This document shows, one piece after another, positions 7,987-18,396 of a stretch of 64,000 bases of DNA; position 1 is the first letter of the stretch; each line of letters opens with the position of its first letter. The notes under the pieces are model-generated. The model did not search any database, was not told where the DNA came from, and saw only the letters and a program-made list of their open reading frames with translations. This stretch comes from JBBWZH01 sp035544115. Its GTDB lineage: Bacteria; Actinomycetota; Actinomycetes; Mycobacteriales; CADCTP01. The stretch lies in assembly GCA_963714145.1 (NCBI GenBank), contig OY970235.1:3038001-3102000 (forward strand). Direction: 5' to 3'. Position numbers and translations under genes: made by a program.

Positions 7987-8880
7987 CTACGGGGCGGAGC
8001 CGGTGGCAGGCTGCGCCGGCTCGGCCGCCGGGTCGGCCGCCGGGTCGGCCGCCGGGTCGGCGGCCAGGTGCTGGCCGGCGGCCGCGGTGGTCGGGTCGCG
8101 CTCCAGCTCGTGCGCGAGCTGCTCCAGCTCGGCGCCACCGGCCATCAGCCGGGTCAGCTCGGCCAGCGTGATGTCGGCCTTGGCGTAGTCGCCGAGCGAC
8201 CGGCCGCGGTTGAGCAGCAGGAACCGGTCGCCGACCGGGTAGGCGTGGTGCGGGTTGTGGGTGATGAAGATGACGCCCAGCCCGCGGTCGCGGGCCTGTA
8301 CCACGTACCGCAGCACGACGCCGGCCTGCTTGACGCCGAGCGCCGAGGTGGGCTCGTCCAGGATCAGTACCCGGGCACCGAAGTGGACGGCCCGGGCGAT
8401 CGCCACCGACTGCCGCTCGCCCCCGGACAGGGTGCCGACCGGCTGGTCCAGGTCCCGGATGTCGATGCCCATCTCGGCCAGCTCGCGCCGGGCGACGGCC
8501 TTGGCGGCCCGGACGTCGAACCGGCGCAGCGGGCCCCGGCCGCGGGTCAGCTCGGAGCCGAGGAAGAAGTTCCGCCAGACCGACATCAGCGGGATCATCG
8601 CCAGGTCCTGGTAGACGGTGGCGATGCCGAGGTCGAGGGCCTCCCGCGGGTTGGCCAGCTTCCGCGGCTCGCCGTCGATGCGGTACTCCCCCTCGTCCGG
8701 CGGGTGCACCCCGGAGAGGATCTTGATGAAGGTGGACTTGCCGGCGCCGTTGTCGCCGAGCACGCAGGTGATCCCGCCGGCCCGGACGATCGTGGAGATG
8801 TCCTTGAGCGCGACCACGCTGCCGAAGTACTTGCCGATCCCCCGCACCTCCAGCAGCGGCGCGCCGTCGGTGCCAGTCAT
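7987..8880 (-). CDS. Sugar ABC transporter ATP-binding protein (single-domain)
   Basis: Energises the adjacent permease and binding protein, probably for myo-inositol (from context). 297 aa with Walker A GDNGAGKST (about 38-46), Q-loop VYQDLA, signature LSGGERQ, Walker B VLILDEPTS and switch-His ITHNPHH. This is one ABC domain, as in FrcA-type ATPases, not the usual double-domain sugar ATPase. The tail carries ADPAADPAADPAAEP repeats. The ATG at 8880 overlaps the stop of the mini-ORF in the preceding palindromic element. Confidence 0.9.
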   Translation of the reverse strand: MTGTDGAPLLEVRGIGKYFGSVVALKDISTIVRAGGITCVLGDNGAGKSTFIKILSGVHPPDEGEYRIDGEPRKLANPREALDLGIATVYQDLAMIPLMSVWRNFFLGSELTRGRGPLRRFDVRAAKAVARRELAEMGIDIRDLDQPVGTLSGGERQSVAIARAVHFGARVLILDEPTSALGVKQAGVVLRYVVQARDRGLGVIFITHNPHHAYPVGDRFLLLNRGRSLGDYAKADITLAELTRLMAGGAELEQLAHELERDPTTAAAGQHLAADPAADPAADPAAEPAQPATGSAP

Positions 8881-8963
8881 GAGGCGGCCTCCGTAGCGAG
8901 CATCGCAGCGAGCCCCGGCGAGCGAGGAGCGGAACGGAGGAGGCCGCCGGGATACACGGTCAT
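8877..8963 (-). repeat. Palindromic element copy 1 encoding a 28-codon coupling mini-ORF
   Basis: The element separates the permease stop from the ATPase start. Its outer arms GGCGGCCTCC and GGAGGCCGCC are complementary. Read on the minus strand it holds an ORF that starts at an ATG overlapping the permease stop (ATGA at 8963-8960), begins MTVYPGGLLRSAP, ends LAAMLATEAAS, and stops in a TGA overlapping the ATPase start (ATGA at 8880-8877). A homologous copy lies at 36673-36759. Confidence 0.75.
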
Positions 8964-10001
8964 TTGCGGGCCTCCTCGGCGAACCGGCGGACCAGCGAGT
9001 TGGTCAGCGTGGCGAGCAGCAGCATTACGCCGAGGAAGAACTTGAACCAGTCGGAGTCCCAGCCGGCGTAGATGATGCCCTTGTCCGCCATCCCGAAGAT
9101 GATCGCGCCGATGGAGGCGCCGATGGCCGAGCCGTAGCCGCCGGTGAGCAGGCAGCCGCCGATCACCGCGGCGATGATGTACGTGAACTCCTGACCGACG
9201 CCGGAATTGGCCTGCACCGAGGTCAGCCGCAGCGCGGTGATCGTGCCGACCAGCCAGGCGGCGCCGGCGGTGGTCATGAACAGGGCGATCTTGGTCCGGT
9301 TGGCCGGCACGCCGACGCTGCGGGCGGCCCGCACGTCGCCGCCGACGCTGAAGATCCAGTTTCCCGGCCGGGTGCGCATCAGCACCCAGGTGGCGACCGC
9401 GGTGACCCCGATCCACCAGAACACCGCCACCCGGAAGTCCGAGCCGCCGATCTTGATGGTGGACGAGAACAGCTTGAACGCGGCGTGGTAGCCGGGCACC
9501 TTGTCCAGCCCGCCGACCTGCACGGTGTCGGTGATCTGCTTGGTCAGGCCCAGGTTCAGGCCCTGCAGCATGAGGAACGTGCCGAGCGTGACGATGAAGC
9601 TGGGCAGCCTGGTGCGGACCACCAGCATCCCGTTGATGAAGCCGATGGCCAGCGCCGCCAGCAGCGTCACGAAGATCGCCGCCCACAGGTTCATCCCGCC
9701 GCGGGTGGTCAGCAGCGCGGTCATCAGCCCGACCGAGCCGGTCAGCACGCCGGCGGACAGGTCGAACTCGCCGCCGATCATCAGCAGCGCGACCGCGACC
9801 GCCATGATGCCCAGCGTCGAGGCCGGGTCCAGCCAGTTCGCGATGCCGTCGACGGTGCCGAAGATGTCCGAGCGGGTGGTGAAGAAGATGTAGACGATCA
9901 CGGCGCCGACGATCGAGCCCGAGCTCGGGCCGGATCAGCAGGCGGCGCAGCCGCCCGACGTCCACGAGCCGCTCGTCGGCGGTCGGGGTGGTAGCAGTCA
10001 T
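8960..10001 (-). CDS. Sugar ABC transporter permease (RbsC/FrcC type), frameshifted
   Basis: Inner-membrane channel of the sugar importer, BPD_transp_2 family, about 346 aa when restored, with many hydrophobic segments. The N-terminal 28 residues (MTATTPTADERLVDVGRLRR onward) are in one frame; the rest, from IVGAVIVYIFF, is in another. One extra base near 9918-9920 (GAGCTCGGGCTCG where GAGCTCGG-TCG is expected) explains it, and removing it gives a length divisible by three. It is either a sequencing error or a null mutation. Its stop overlaps the ATG of the palindromic mini-ORF. Confidence 0.85.
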
Positions 10002-10080
10002 GTGCGACCTTCCGGCGGGGTGCGTCGGCGGGCGGGGTCGCGGCGGCGACCCGGCCCGCCGACCGGGGTTCGGCGGGCGT

Positions 10081-11079
10081 CTAGCGGGTGCCCTGGCCGG
10101 CCAGCGTGGCGATCTGGTCGGCGTTGTCCTTGGTGACGAAGCCCGGGCCGGTCAGCACCGGCTGGCCGCCACCGGCGATGTTCAGGTTCGTCTTGTAGAG
10201 GTACAGCAGCGTGATCGGCAGGTAGCCCTGCAGGTACTGCTGCTGGTCGATGGCGAACAGGATCTGGCCGGCCTTGATCGCGTCGATCACGGTCGCGTCC
10301 AGGTCGAAGGTGGCCAGCTTCGCGGTGGAGTTGGCGTCCCGGATGGCGTCCCGGGCCGCGATGGCCACGCCGTTGTTGAGGGTCAGCACGCCGTCGACGG
10401 ACTTGTCCGCCTGCAGCTTCGCCTTGATCTTCGAGCTCGCGTCGGCCAGGTTGCTGACGTCCACCTGCAGGTTGGTCACGGTGCCGCCGAGAGTCGACTT
10501 GGCGCCGTTGCAGCGCTGCTCCAGGCCGATGTTGCCGGCCTCGTGCACCACGCAGAGCAGGTGCTTGACGCCGGCGTTCTTCAGCGCGGTACCGGCACCC
10601 TGGCCGGCCACCGTCTCCGACTGGCCGACGTGGGTGATAGCGCCGAACGCGGCCGACGAGCCCTCGCCCGAGTTGATCGTGATCACCGGGATGCCGGCCG
10701 CGACCGCCTTCTCCACCGAGGCCTTCAACGCCGCCGGGTCGGCCATCGAGACGACCAGGCCGGACACCTTCTGGCTGACCGCGGTGTCGATCAGCTGGGA
10801 CTGCTTCTCGGCGCTGCCGTCACTCTGGTATGTGACCTTGATGCCCAAGTCGCTGCCGGCCTTCTCGGCGCCGGCCTTCACCACGTCCCAGAACTTGTCG
10901 CCGGCCGAGCCGTGGGTGATGACGGCGAAGGTCAGGTTCGCCTTGTTGGTCGTGCCGGCGTTGGCATTGGTGTTGGTGTTGTTCGACGGCGTGTTGTTGT
11001 CCACCTTGTTGCTGTCCGAGCAGGCGGCCAGCAGCAGTGCCGCCGCCGCCACTCCGGTCAGGAGCCGCGCTTTCCTCAT
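10081..11079 (-). CDS. Sugar ABC transporter substrate-binding lipoprotein
   Basis: Extracytoplasmic solute receptor, 332 aa. The signal peptide ends in the lipobox LLAAC (Cys 20), followed by an Asn/Thr-rich linker with repeated NTNTNAN. The remainder is a periplasmic-binding-protein type 1 fold (LTFAVITHGSAGDKFWDVVK, GIPVITINSGEG, FAIDQQQYLQGY) like ribose and inositol receptors. Its place between mmsA and the permease suggests that it delivers myo-inositol to the pathway (inference). Confidence 0.9.
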   Translation of the reverse strand: MRKARLLTGVAAAALLLAACSDSNKVDNNTPSNNTNTNANAGTTNKANLTFAVITHGSAGDKFWDVVKAGAEKAGSDLGIKVTYQSDGSAEKQSQLIDTAVSQKVSGLVVSMADPAALKASVEKAVAAGIPVITINSGEGSSAAFGAITHVGQSETVAGQGAGTALKNAGVKHLLCVVHEAGNIGLEQRCNGAKSTLGGTVTNLQVDVSNLADASSKIKAKLQADKSVDGVLTLNNGVAIAARDAIRDANSTAKLATFDLDATVIDAIKAGQILFAIDQQQYLQGYLPITLLYLYKTNLNIAGGGQPVLTGPGFVTKDNADQIATLAGQGTR

Positions 11080-11139
11080 GAACCCCTCCGAACCCTGATG
11101 TGTGAGATCTGCCTGGCTTCCCCGTGCTCCGAGCCGCCG

Positions 11140-12636
<1,497 letters not shown>

Positions 12637-12652
12637 CGCAGTTCCTCCTTCT

Positions 12653-14527
12653 CTACAGGTAGTGCCGCTGAGACCGCTTGGCCTGCTGGTAGCTGTCCCG
12701 GGCCGCGGTCGCGGTGTCCAGTTCGGACACTTCGGCGACCGGGACGTCCCACCAGGCGGCCGAGTCCGGCGCACCGGTGAGCGGGTCGGTGCGGACGTAC
12801 AGCACCGTGGTCCGGTCGGAGCCGCGCGCCTTGCGCAGCCCCGCCCGCAGTTCGGCGACCGTGGACACCCGCAGCACGTCGGCGCCGAGGCTGGCCGCGT
12901 TCGCGGCCAGGTCGACCGGCAGCGGGCCGCCGTCCAGCCGGCCGGTGCCCGCGTCCCGGTACCGGTAGGCGGTGCCGAAGCGCTGCGCACCGACCGACTC
13001 GGACAGCGCCCCGATGGACGCGTAGCCGGAGTTGTCGACCAGCACGACGACCAGCTTGACATCCTCGGCCACTGCGGTGACCAACTCCTGCGCCATCATC
13101 AGGTACGAGCCGTCGCCGACCAGCACGACCACCTCGCGGTCCGGAGCGGCCAGCTTCACGCCGAACCCACCGGCGATCTCGTAACCCATGCAGGAGTAGC
13201 CGTACTCGACGTGGTAGCCCTTCGGGTCCCGGGTGCGCCAGAGCTTGTGCAGGTCGCCGGGCATGCTGCCGGCGGCGCAGACCACCACGTCGCGCGGCTC
13301 GGTCTCGTCGTTGACGGCGCCGAGCACCTCGCCCTGGGTCAGGATGCCGATCCCGGGGGTCTGCGGGTGGTAGGTGCGGTCCACGACCGCGTCCCAGTCG
13401 TCGGCGAGCGCGCGCACCCGGTCCCGGTACGCCGGTGCGGTCTGGTGCCCGGCGAGCCCGTCGGTGAGCGCGGCCAGCCCGGCCCGGGCGTCGCCGACCA
13501 GGCTGATGCCGGCGTGCTTGGCCGCGTCGAACGCGGCCACGTTCAGGTTGACGAACCGGACGCCGGGATTGCCGAACACGGTGTGCGAGGCGGTGGTGAA
13601 GTCGCTCCACCGGGTGCCGATGCCGAGCACCACGTCCGCCCCGGCCGCGATCGCGTTCGCCGCGGTGCTGCCGGTGGCGCCGATCGCGCCCAGCGCGGCC
13701 GGGTGGTCGTAGCGCAGCGCGCCCTTGCCGGCCTGCGTCTCGGCCACCGGGATCCCGGTCGCCTCGACGAACCCGGCCAGCGCGGCGGTGGCGTCGCTGT
13801 AGATCACCCCGCCGCCGGCGACGATCAGCGGCCGCTCGGCGTCGCGGAGCAGCGCGACCGCGTCGGCCAGGTCGGCCGCGTCCGGCACCGGGCGGCGTAC
13901 CCGCCAGACCCGGGGCGCGAAGAACGCGGGGTCGAAGTCGTACGCCTCGGCCTGCACGTCCTGCGGCAGGGCCAGGGTGACCGCGCCGGTCTCGGCCGGG
14001 TCGGCGAGCACCCGCATCGCGGCCAGCGCCGCGGGCACCAGCTGCTCCGGCCGGCCGACCCGGTCGAAGTACCGGGACACCGGCCGCAGCGTGTCGTTCA
14101 CGCTGATATCGCCCGCGCCGGGGTGTTCGAGCTGCTGCAGCACCGGGTCGGCGACCCGGGTGCTGAACGTGTCGGCGGGCAGCAGCAGCACCGGAATCCG
14201 GTTGATCGTGGCCAGCGCCGCGCCGGTGACCAGGTTCGTCGCACCCGGCCCGATCGAGGTCATGCAGGCGTACCCGGACAGCCGGTTGCTCATCCGGGCG
14301 TAGCCGACCGCGGCATGCACCATCGCCTGCTCGTTGCGCGCCTGCCGGTAGACCAGCTCGGGCTGGCCGGCCAGCTCGGCCGCGCGCAGCGCCTCGCCCA
14401 GGCCGGCCACGTTGCCGTGTCCGAAGATGCCGAAGCAGCCGGCGATCAGCCGGTGCCGCTGCCCGTCCCGCTCGGTCCACTGGTTGGCCAGAAACCGGAT
14501 CAGGGCCTGCGCGACCGTGAGCCTCAT
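12653..14527 (-). CDS. iolD: 3D-(3,5/4)-trihydroxycyclohexane-1,2-dione hydrolase
   Basis: Thiamine-diphosphate-dependent ring-opening hydrolase of the inositol pathway. 624 aa: an N-terminal pyrimidine-binding domain (catalytic Glu region YRQARNEQAMVHAAVGYARM), a central domain (GGGVIYSDAT), and a C-terminal diphosphate-binding motif VVVLVGDGSYLMMAQELVTA followed by VVLVDNSGYASIG. The start is ATG 14527, the last of four near-identical ATG AGG/AAG CTC ACG starts generated by a tandem repeat; the ORF extends upstream to 14566, but that part is repeat. Confidence 0.95.
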   Translation of the reverse strand: MRLTVAQALIRFLANQWTERDGQRHRLIAGCFGIFGHGNVAGLGEALRAAELAGQPELVYRQARNEQAMVHAAVGYARMSNRLSGYACMTSIGPGATNLVTGAALATINRIPVLLLPADTFSTRVADPVLQQLEHPGAGDISVNDTLRPVSRYFDRVGRPEQLVPAALAAMRVLADPAETGAVTLALPQDVQAEAYDFDPAFFAPRVWRVRRPVPDAADLADAVALLRDAERPLIVAGGGVIYSDATAALAGFVEATGIPVAETQAGKGALRYDHPAALGAIGATGSTAANAIAAGADVVLGIGTRWSDFTTASHTVFGNPGVRFVNLNVAAFDAAKHAGISLVGDARAGLAALTDGLAGHQTAPAYRDRVRALADDWDAVVDRTYHPQTPGIGILTQGEVLGAVNDETEPRDVVVCAAGSMPGDLHKLWRTRDPKGYHVEYGYSCMGYEIAGGFGVKLAAPDREVVVLVGDGSYLMMAQELVTAVAEDVKLVVVLVDNSGYASIGALSESVGAQRFGTAYRYRDAGTGRLDGGPLPVDLAANAASLGADVLRVSTVAELRAGLRKARGSDRTTVLYVRTDPLTGAPDSAAWWDVPVAEVSELDTATAARDSYQQAKRSQRHYL

Positions 14528-14700
14528 CCCGACTCCCTCCCGGTGCCGGCCGGGGCCGGCGGCCACCCGAGCGTGAGCCTCATCCCGACTCCCTCCCGGT
14601 GCCGGCCGGGATCGGCGGGCGCCCGAGCGTGAGCTTCATCCCGACTCCCTCCGGGTGCCGGGCCGGGGCCGGCGGGCGCCCCAGCGTGAGCCTCATCCCG
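14527..14700 (-). repeat. Tandem 56-57 bp repeats of the iolD start region
   Basis: ATGs at 14696, 14639, 14583 and 14527 each start a copy of ATGAGGCTCACG (or ATGAAGCTCACG) and the last three are preceded by GGAGGGAGTCGGG or a near variant. Spacings are 57, 56 and 56. The first ATG overlaps the iolB stop. The resulting mini-ORFs end in TGA codons that overlap the ATGs at 14583 and 14527, so translation can be handed along the chain. Confidence 0.85.
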
Positions 14701-15580
14701 GCCTCCTGCCGTCAGCGGTGCTGAGCGGGACCCGCGGGTCGATCGGCTGGCCGACCCAGGAGTCACGTACCCAGGCGTGCGCCGGATCGTCGCAGAACGC
14801 CATCGACCGCTGCGCGCCCGGGCCGGCGAGCACGTTCAGGTAGTACAGGTGGTAGCCCGGCGGCGCCATCGACGGCCCGTGGTACCCGTACGGCACCAGC
14901 ACCACGTCGCCGTCGCGCACCTCGGCGCAGAGGTCGGCCGTCCGGTCCGGCCCGGACGGGTAGACCCGCTGGTAGCCGAAGCCGGCCGTGCCGTCCCGGG
15001 TGGACGCGGTCTCGAAGTAGTAGATCTCCTCCAGCACCGCCTCGCCCGGCCCGGCCTCGTCATGCTTGTGCGGTGGGTACGAGGACCAGTTGCCGGCCGG
15101 GGTGAGCACCTCGACCGCGCACAGCCGGTCGGTCTCGAACGTCCCCGGCGCGCAGAAGTTGTTCACCTGCCGGGTGGCCTGGCCGGCGCCGCGGGTCTCC
15201 GCCGGTACATCCTCGGCCCGGCCGTACCGGGCCGGCAGCCGACGGCTCGCCCGGGCGGCCGGCAGCGCGAACCGACCACCTGCCGGCGCGGTGATCGTCG
15301 CGTCCGTACCCAGCGGCAGGTAGGCGAAGTCGGTGACCCGGTCGAAGACGCCGGTGCGGCCGGCCAGATCGAACCGGTCCGCCCCACAGCGCACCTCGCA
15401 GCCGCCGGCCAGCGGCAGCACCAGCGCCTCGTCCGGCCCGGTGTGGAACGTGTGCGCGCCGCCCGGCGCGAGTTCCAGCACCCGCAGCCCGCTGTACCGC
15501 CAGCCGGCCGACTCCGGCGTCACCACCGTGGTGAACGGACCGTCCACTGTGGACCGTGCCGGCCGGTGCAGGCCGCTCAT
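14693..15580 (-). CDS. iolB: 5-deoxy-glucuronate isomerase
   Basis: Isomerises 5-deoxy-D-glucuronate to 2-deoxy-5-keto-D-gluconate. 295 aa, a double cupin with the metal-binding set YPPHKHDE plus the downstream E in EEIYYFE, then YGYHGPSMAPPGYHLYYLNVLAG, all typical of IolB. ATG 15580 overlaps the stop of the preceding gene (ATGA). Its own stop (14695-14693) overlaps the first ATG of the duplicated iolD start region. Confidence 0.95.
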   Translation of the reverse strand: MSGLHRPARSTVDGPFTTVVTPESAGWRYSGLRVLELAPGGAHTFHTGPDEALVLPLAGGCEVRCGADRFDLAGRTGVFDRVTDFAYLPLGTDATITAPAGGRFALPAARASRRLPARYGRAEDVPAETRGAGQATRQVNNFCAPGTFETDRLCAVEVLTPAGNWSSYPPHKHDEAGPGEAVLEEIYYFETASTRDGTAGFGYQRVYPSGPDRTADLCAEVRDGDVVLVPYGYHGPSMAPPGYHLYYLNVLAGPGAQRSMAFCDDPAHAWVRDSWVGQPIDPRVPLSTADGRRPG

Positions 15581-16512
15581 GCCGGCACCTCGGCGGCCGG
15601 TGCCCGAGCGGGTGCCGCGGCGGCCGGGGTGGCCGGGGTGCGGCCGAGCAGCGCGGCGGCGGCGTCCACCGCGGCCGCCACGTCGTCGTCCGGCGGGTAG
15701 AGCAGGTTCCGGCCGACCACCAGGCCGCGCACGGTGGGCAGCGCGAGCGCCTGCTGCCAGCTGCGGTAGGTGGCATCCCGGTCGGCCACGGCCTCGCCGC
15801 CGAGCAGCAACGCCGGCAGCGTGGACGCGGCCATCACCCGCTCCATCTCGTTCACCACCGGTACCTTCAGCCACGTGTACGCCGAGGTGACGCCGAGCCC
15901 GGAAGCCACCGCCAGAGCCCGGATCACGGCGTCCGGGCTCAGGTCATGGCTGACCCGGCCGGACTGCCGGCGCGACCAGAACGGCTCCACCAGCGCCATC
16001 AGCCGGTGCCGGGCCAGCCCGGTGATCGCGTGCGCGGAGGATTCCAGCGTGGCCAGCGAACCCGGGTCGGTCACGTCGATCCGCAGCAGCATCTTGCCGC
16101 CGTCGAAGCGCATCCCGGCCAGCGCCTCGGCGTCGTAGCCGGTGAACCGGTCGTCCAGCTCGAAGTCCGCGCCGGCCAGCCCGCCCCGGTTCATCGAGCC
16201 GAGCACCACCTTGCCGTCCAGCGCGCCGAGCAGCAGCAGGTCCTCCAGCACGTCCGGGGTGCCGAGCACGCCGTCCACCCCGGGGCGGGAAAGCGCCACC
16301 AGCAGCCGGTCGACCAGCTCCACCCGGCTGGCCATCGCCATCGGCTCGGCCCCGCTGCCGAGCGCCGCCCGCGCCCCGTGGTCGGCGGCGACGATCAGCA
16401 GCTGGCCGGACTCGTCCAGCAGCGGGCGGCGCCGCCGGGCCTTGGCCCGCTCGGCCACCGCCTCCGGGCGGCGGGCCCGGGTCTCCACCAGCGGGCTCAG
16501 CCAGTCAGTCAT
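15577..16512 (-). CDS. Cgl0159-family (beta/alpha)8-barrel protein, aldolase-like
   Basis: 311 aa. The sequence LIVAADHGARAALG, GVLGTPDVLEDLLLLG, the lysine-containing FDGGKMLLRIDVTDP and LKVPVVNEMERVM fit the Cgl0159 family of class I aldolase-like barrels, commonly found in actinobacterial inositol clusters. It could cleave 2-deoxy-5-keto-gluconate 6-phosphate in place of IolJ, since no other iolJ is seen here (inference). Both ends overlap neighbours by ATGA (iolC upstream, iolB downstream). The C-terminal tail is alanine/proline-rich. Confidence 0.85.
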   Translation of the reverse strand: MTDWLSPLVETRARRPEAVAERAKARRRRPLLDESGQLLIVAADHGARAALGSGAEPMAMASRVELVDRLLVALSRPGVDGVLGTPDVLEDLLLLGALDGKVVLGSMNRGGLAGADFELDDRFTGYDAEALAGMRFDGGKMLLRIDVTDPGSLATLESSAHAITGLARHRLMALVEPFWSRRQSGRVSHDLSPDAVIRALAVASGLGVTSAYTWLKVPVVNEMERVMAASTLPALLLGGEAVADRDATYRSWQQALALPTVRGLVVGRNLLYPPDDDVAAAVDAAAALLGRTPATPAAAAPARAPAAEVPA

Positions 16513-17513
16513 CGGGCCCGCTCCGGTTCGCTCGTCCCGGCCGGCACGGTGCCGGCCACGGTGGTCGCCGGGGTGCCCGCCAGCACGGCGTCCACTTCGG
16601 ACTCGTACGGCATCGCGGCGGAGCAGGCCAGCCGGCCGGCCACGATCGCGCCGGCGGCGTTGGCGAACCGCAGGACGCGTTCCAGCGGCCAGCCGGCGAG
16701 CAGACCGTGACAGAGCGCGCCGCCGAACGCGTCGCCGGCGCCCAGCCCGTTCACCACGTCGACCGGAACGGGCGGCAGCACCACCGACTCGGAGGCGGTC
16801 CGGCCGAGCACGCCGCGCGGGCCCTGCTTCACCACCGCCAGCGAGACACCGAGCTCCAGCAGCGCGTCGGCGGCGGCGTCCGGGTCGCGGGTGCCGACGG
16901 CGACCTCGACCTCCTCGGCGTTGCCGACGGCCACGGTGGCGTGCGCCAGCGCCGCCCGGGCCCACCGGGTGGCCTCGGCCGGCGCGGACCAGAACACCGG
17001 CCGGTGGTCCAGGTCGTGCACGGTATGGCCGGTGCGGCCGCGAGCGGCCAGCGCGGCCAGGGTGGCCGACCGGCTCGGCTCGGCGGACAGGCCGGTGCCA
17101 GTGGTCCAGACCACGTGGGCGGCTCGGATGGCGTCCAGGTCCAGCTCCTCGGTTCGGATCTCCAGGTCGGGTGCCTTCGGCCAGCGGTAGAACCAGATCG
17201 GGAAGTGGTCCGGCGGGAACACCTCGCAGAACGTCACCGGCGTCGGGTAGTCCGGCACCGCGGTCACCCAGCGATCGTCCACAGTGAACTCACGCAGCGC
17301 CTGGTGCACGTACTCGCCGAACGGGTCGGCGCCGGTGCGGGTCACGATCGCGGTCCGCCGGCCGTAGCGGGCCGCGGCGACGGCGACGTTGGTGGCGCTG
17401 CCGCCGAGGAACTTGGCGAACGTCCGCACCGCCGGCAGCGGCACCCCGATCTGCTCGGGGTAGAGGTCGACGCCGGTCCGGCCGAGCGCGATCAGGTCGA
17501 ACCGGTCAGCCAT
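16509..17513 (-). CDS. iolC: 5-dehydro-2-deoxygluconokinase
   Basis: PfkB-family kinase that phosphorylates 2-deoxy-5-keto-D-gluconate. 334 aa, with the N-terminal signature FAKFLGGSATNVAVAAARYG and the C-terminal ATP/catalytic motif NGLGAGDAFGGALCHGL (catalytic Asp). FDLIALGRTGVDLYPEQIG at the start is characteristic of IolC. Its stop overlaps the ATG of the Cgl0159-type gene; its start overlaps iolE by 8 bp. Confidence 0.93.
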   Translation of the reverse strand: MADRFDLIALGRTGVDLYPEQIGVPLPAVRTFAKFLGGSATNVAVAAARYGRRTAIVTRTGADPFGEYVHQALREFTVDDRWVTAVPDYPTPVTFCEVFPPDHFPIWFYRWPKAPDLEIRTEELDLDAIRAAHVVWTTGTGLSAEPSRSATLAALAARGRTGHTVHDLDHRPVFWSAPAEATRWARAALAHATVAVGNAEEVEVAVGTRDPDAAADALLELGVSLAVVKQGPRGVLGRTASESVVLPPVPVDVVNGLGAGDAFGGALCHGLLAGWPLERVLRFANAAGAIVAGRLACSAAMPYESEVDAVLAGTPATTVAGTVPAGTSEPERAR

Positions 17514-18396
17514 TCGGGCCCGGCCCGGTGGTCAGGTCGAGCAGGAAGTCCACACTGGACCGGACGGCGGTGACCGGGCCGGCCCCGGGCGGCGGCGGGC
17601 CGGCCAGCACCACGTCCTGCTCCAGCACGTACCAGCCTCCGTACCCGGCTCGCTCCAGAGTGGACACCACGGTGGCGATGCCGGCGTCGCCCTGACCCAG
17701 CGGCCGGTACATGCCGTCAGCCACCATCGCGGTGTACGTGGCCGTGCCGGCGCCGACCCGGGCGGCCCGGGCCGCGTCCACGTCCTTCAGGTGCACGTGC
17801 CCGATCCGATCGGCGGCGGTCGCCGCCAGCGCGGCCGGGTCGGTGCCGCCGGCCAGCAGGTGGCCGGTGTCCAGGCAGAGCTGGACGCCGCAGCCGTCCA
17901 GCACCCGGCGCACCTCCGGCGCACGCTCGACCACGGTGCCGACGTGCGGGTGCAGCACGGCGAGCAGGCCGCTGTCGGCGGCCACCGCGGCAATTCTGTC
18001 CACTGTGGACAGCAGTCGGTTCCAGGCAGCGGCGTCCAGCTCGGCGCGCTGGTCGTAGCCGACCGCCCCGGTGTCCGCGGCCAGCACCAGCACGCCGGCG
18101 CCGGCCGCGACGAAGTCGGCCAGGACCGGGGCGAGCGCGGCCAGCGGGTCGGCACCAGGGTCGTGCAGCACGACCGGGACGAAACCGCCGACCGGGCGCA
18201 ACCCCGCGCCGGCCAGCAACGCCGCCCGCTCCAGCGGGTCCTTGGGCAGGAAGCCGGCCGGCCCGAACTCGGTCGCGGCCAGGCCCACCTCGATCAGCTC
18301 GGCCAGCACCCGCTCCGGCTCGAGCTGGTAACCCCAGCCCGGCACCTCGCAGACCCCCCACGAGATCGGGGCGCCGGCCACCCGCGCCAGCTCCAT
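17506..18396 (-). CDS. iolE: Inosose dehydratase-like TIM-barrel protein
   Basis: Xylose-isomerase-like TIM barrel, 296 aa, the expected 2-keto-myo-inositol dehydratase of the cluster. Visible motifs are APISWGVCEVPGWGYQ at the N terminus, LHPHVGTVVE (metal His), LCLDTGHLLAGG, and HVHLKDVD (metal ligands). C-terminal YGGWYVLEQDV supplies the last acidic ligand. The position between iolG and iolC supports IolE over related epimerases. Confidence 0.88.
   Translation of the reverse strand: MELARVAGAPISWGVCEVPGWGYQLEPERVLAELIEVGLAATEFGPAGFLPKDPLERAALLAGAGLRPVGGFVPVVLHDPGADPLAALAPVLADFVAAGAGVLVLAADTGAVGYDQRAELDAAAWNRLLSTVDRIAAVAADSGLLAVLHPHVGTVVERAPEVRRVLDGCGVQLCLDTGHLLAGGTDPAALAATAADRIGHVHLKDVDAARAARVGAGTATYTAMVADGMYRPLGQGDAGIATVVSTLERAGYGGWYVLEQDVVLAGPPPPGAGPVTAVRSSVDFLLDLTTGPGPNG

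Noticed and set aside
14527..14566. iolD start at 14566 (13 extra codons)
   Set aside because: The added residues (MAAGPGRHREGVG) come from the tandem repeat unit; ATG 14527 has the GGAGGGAG site and matches the family start.
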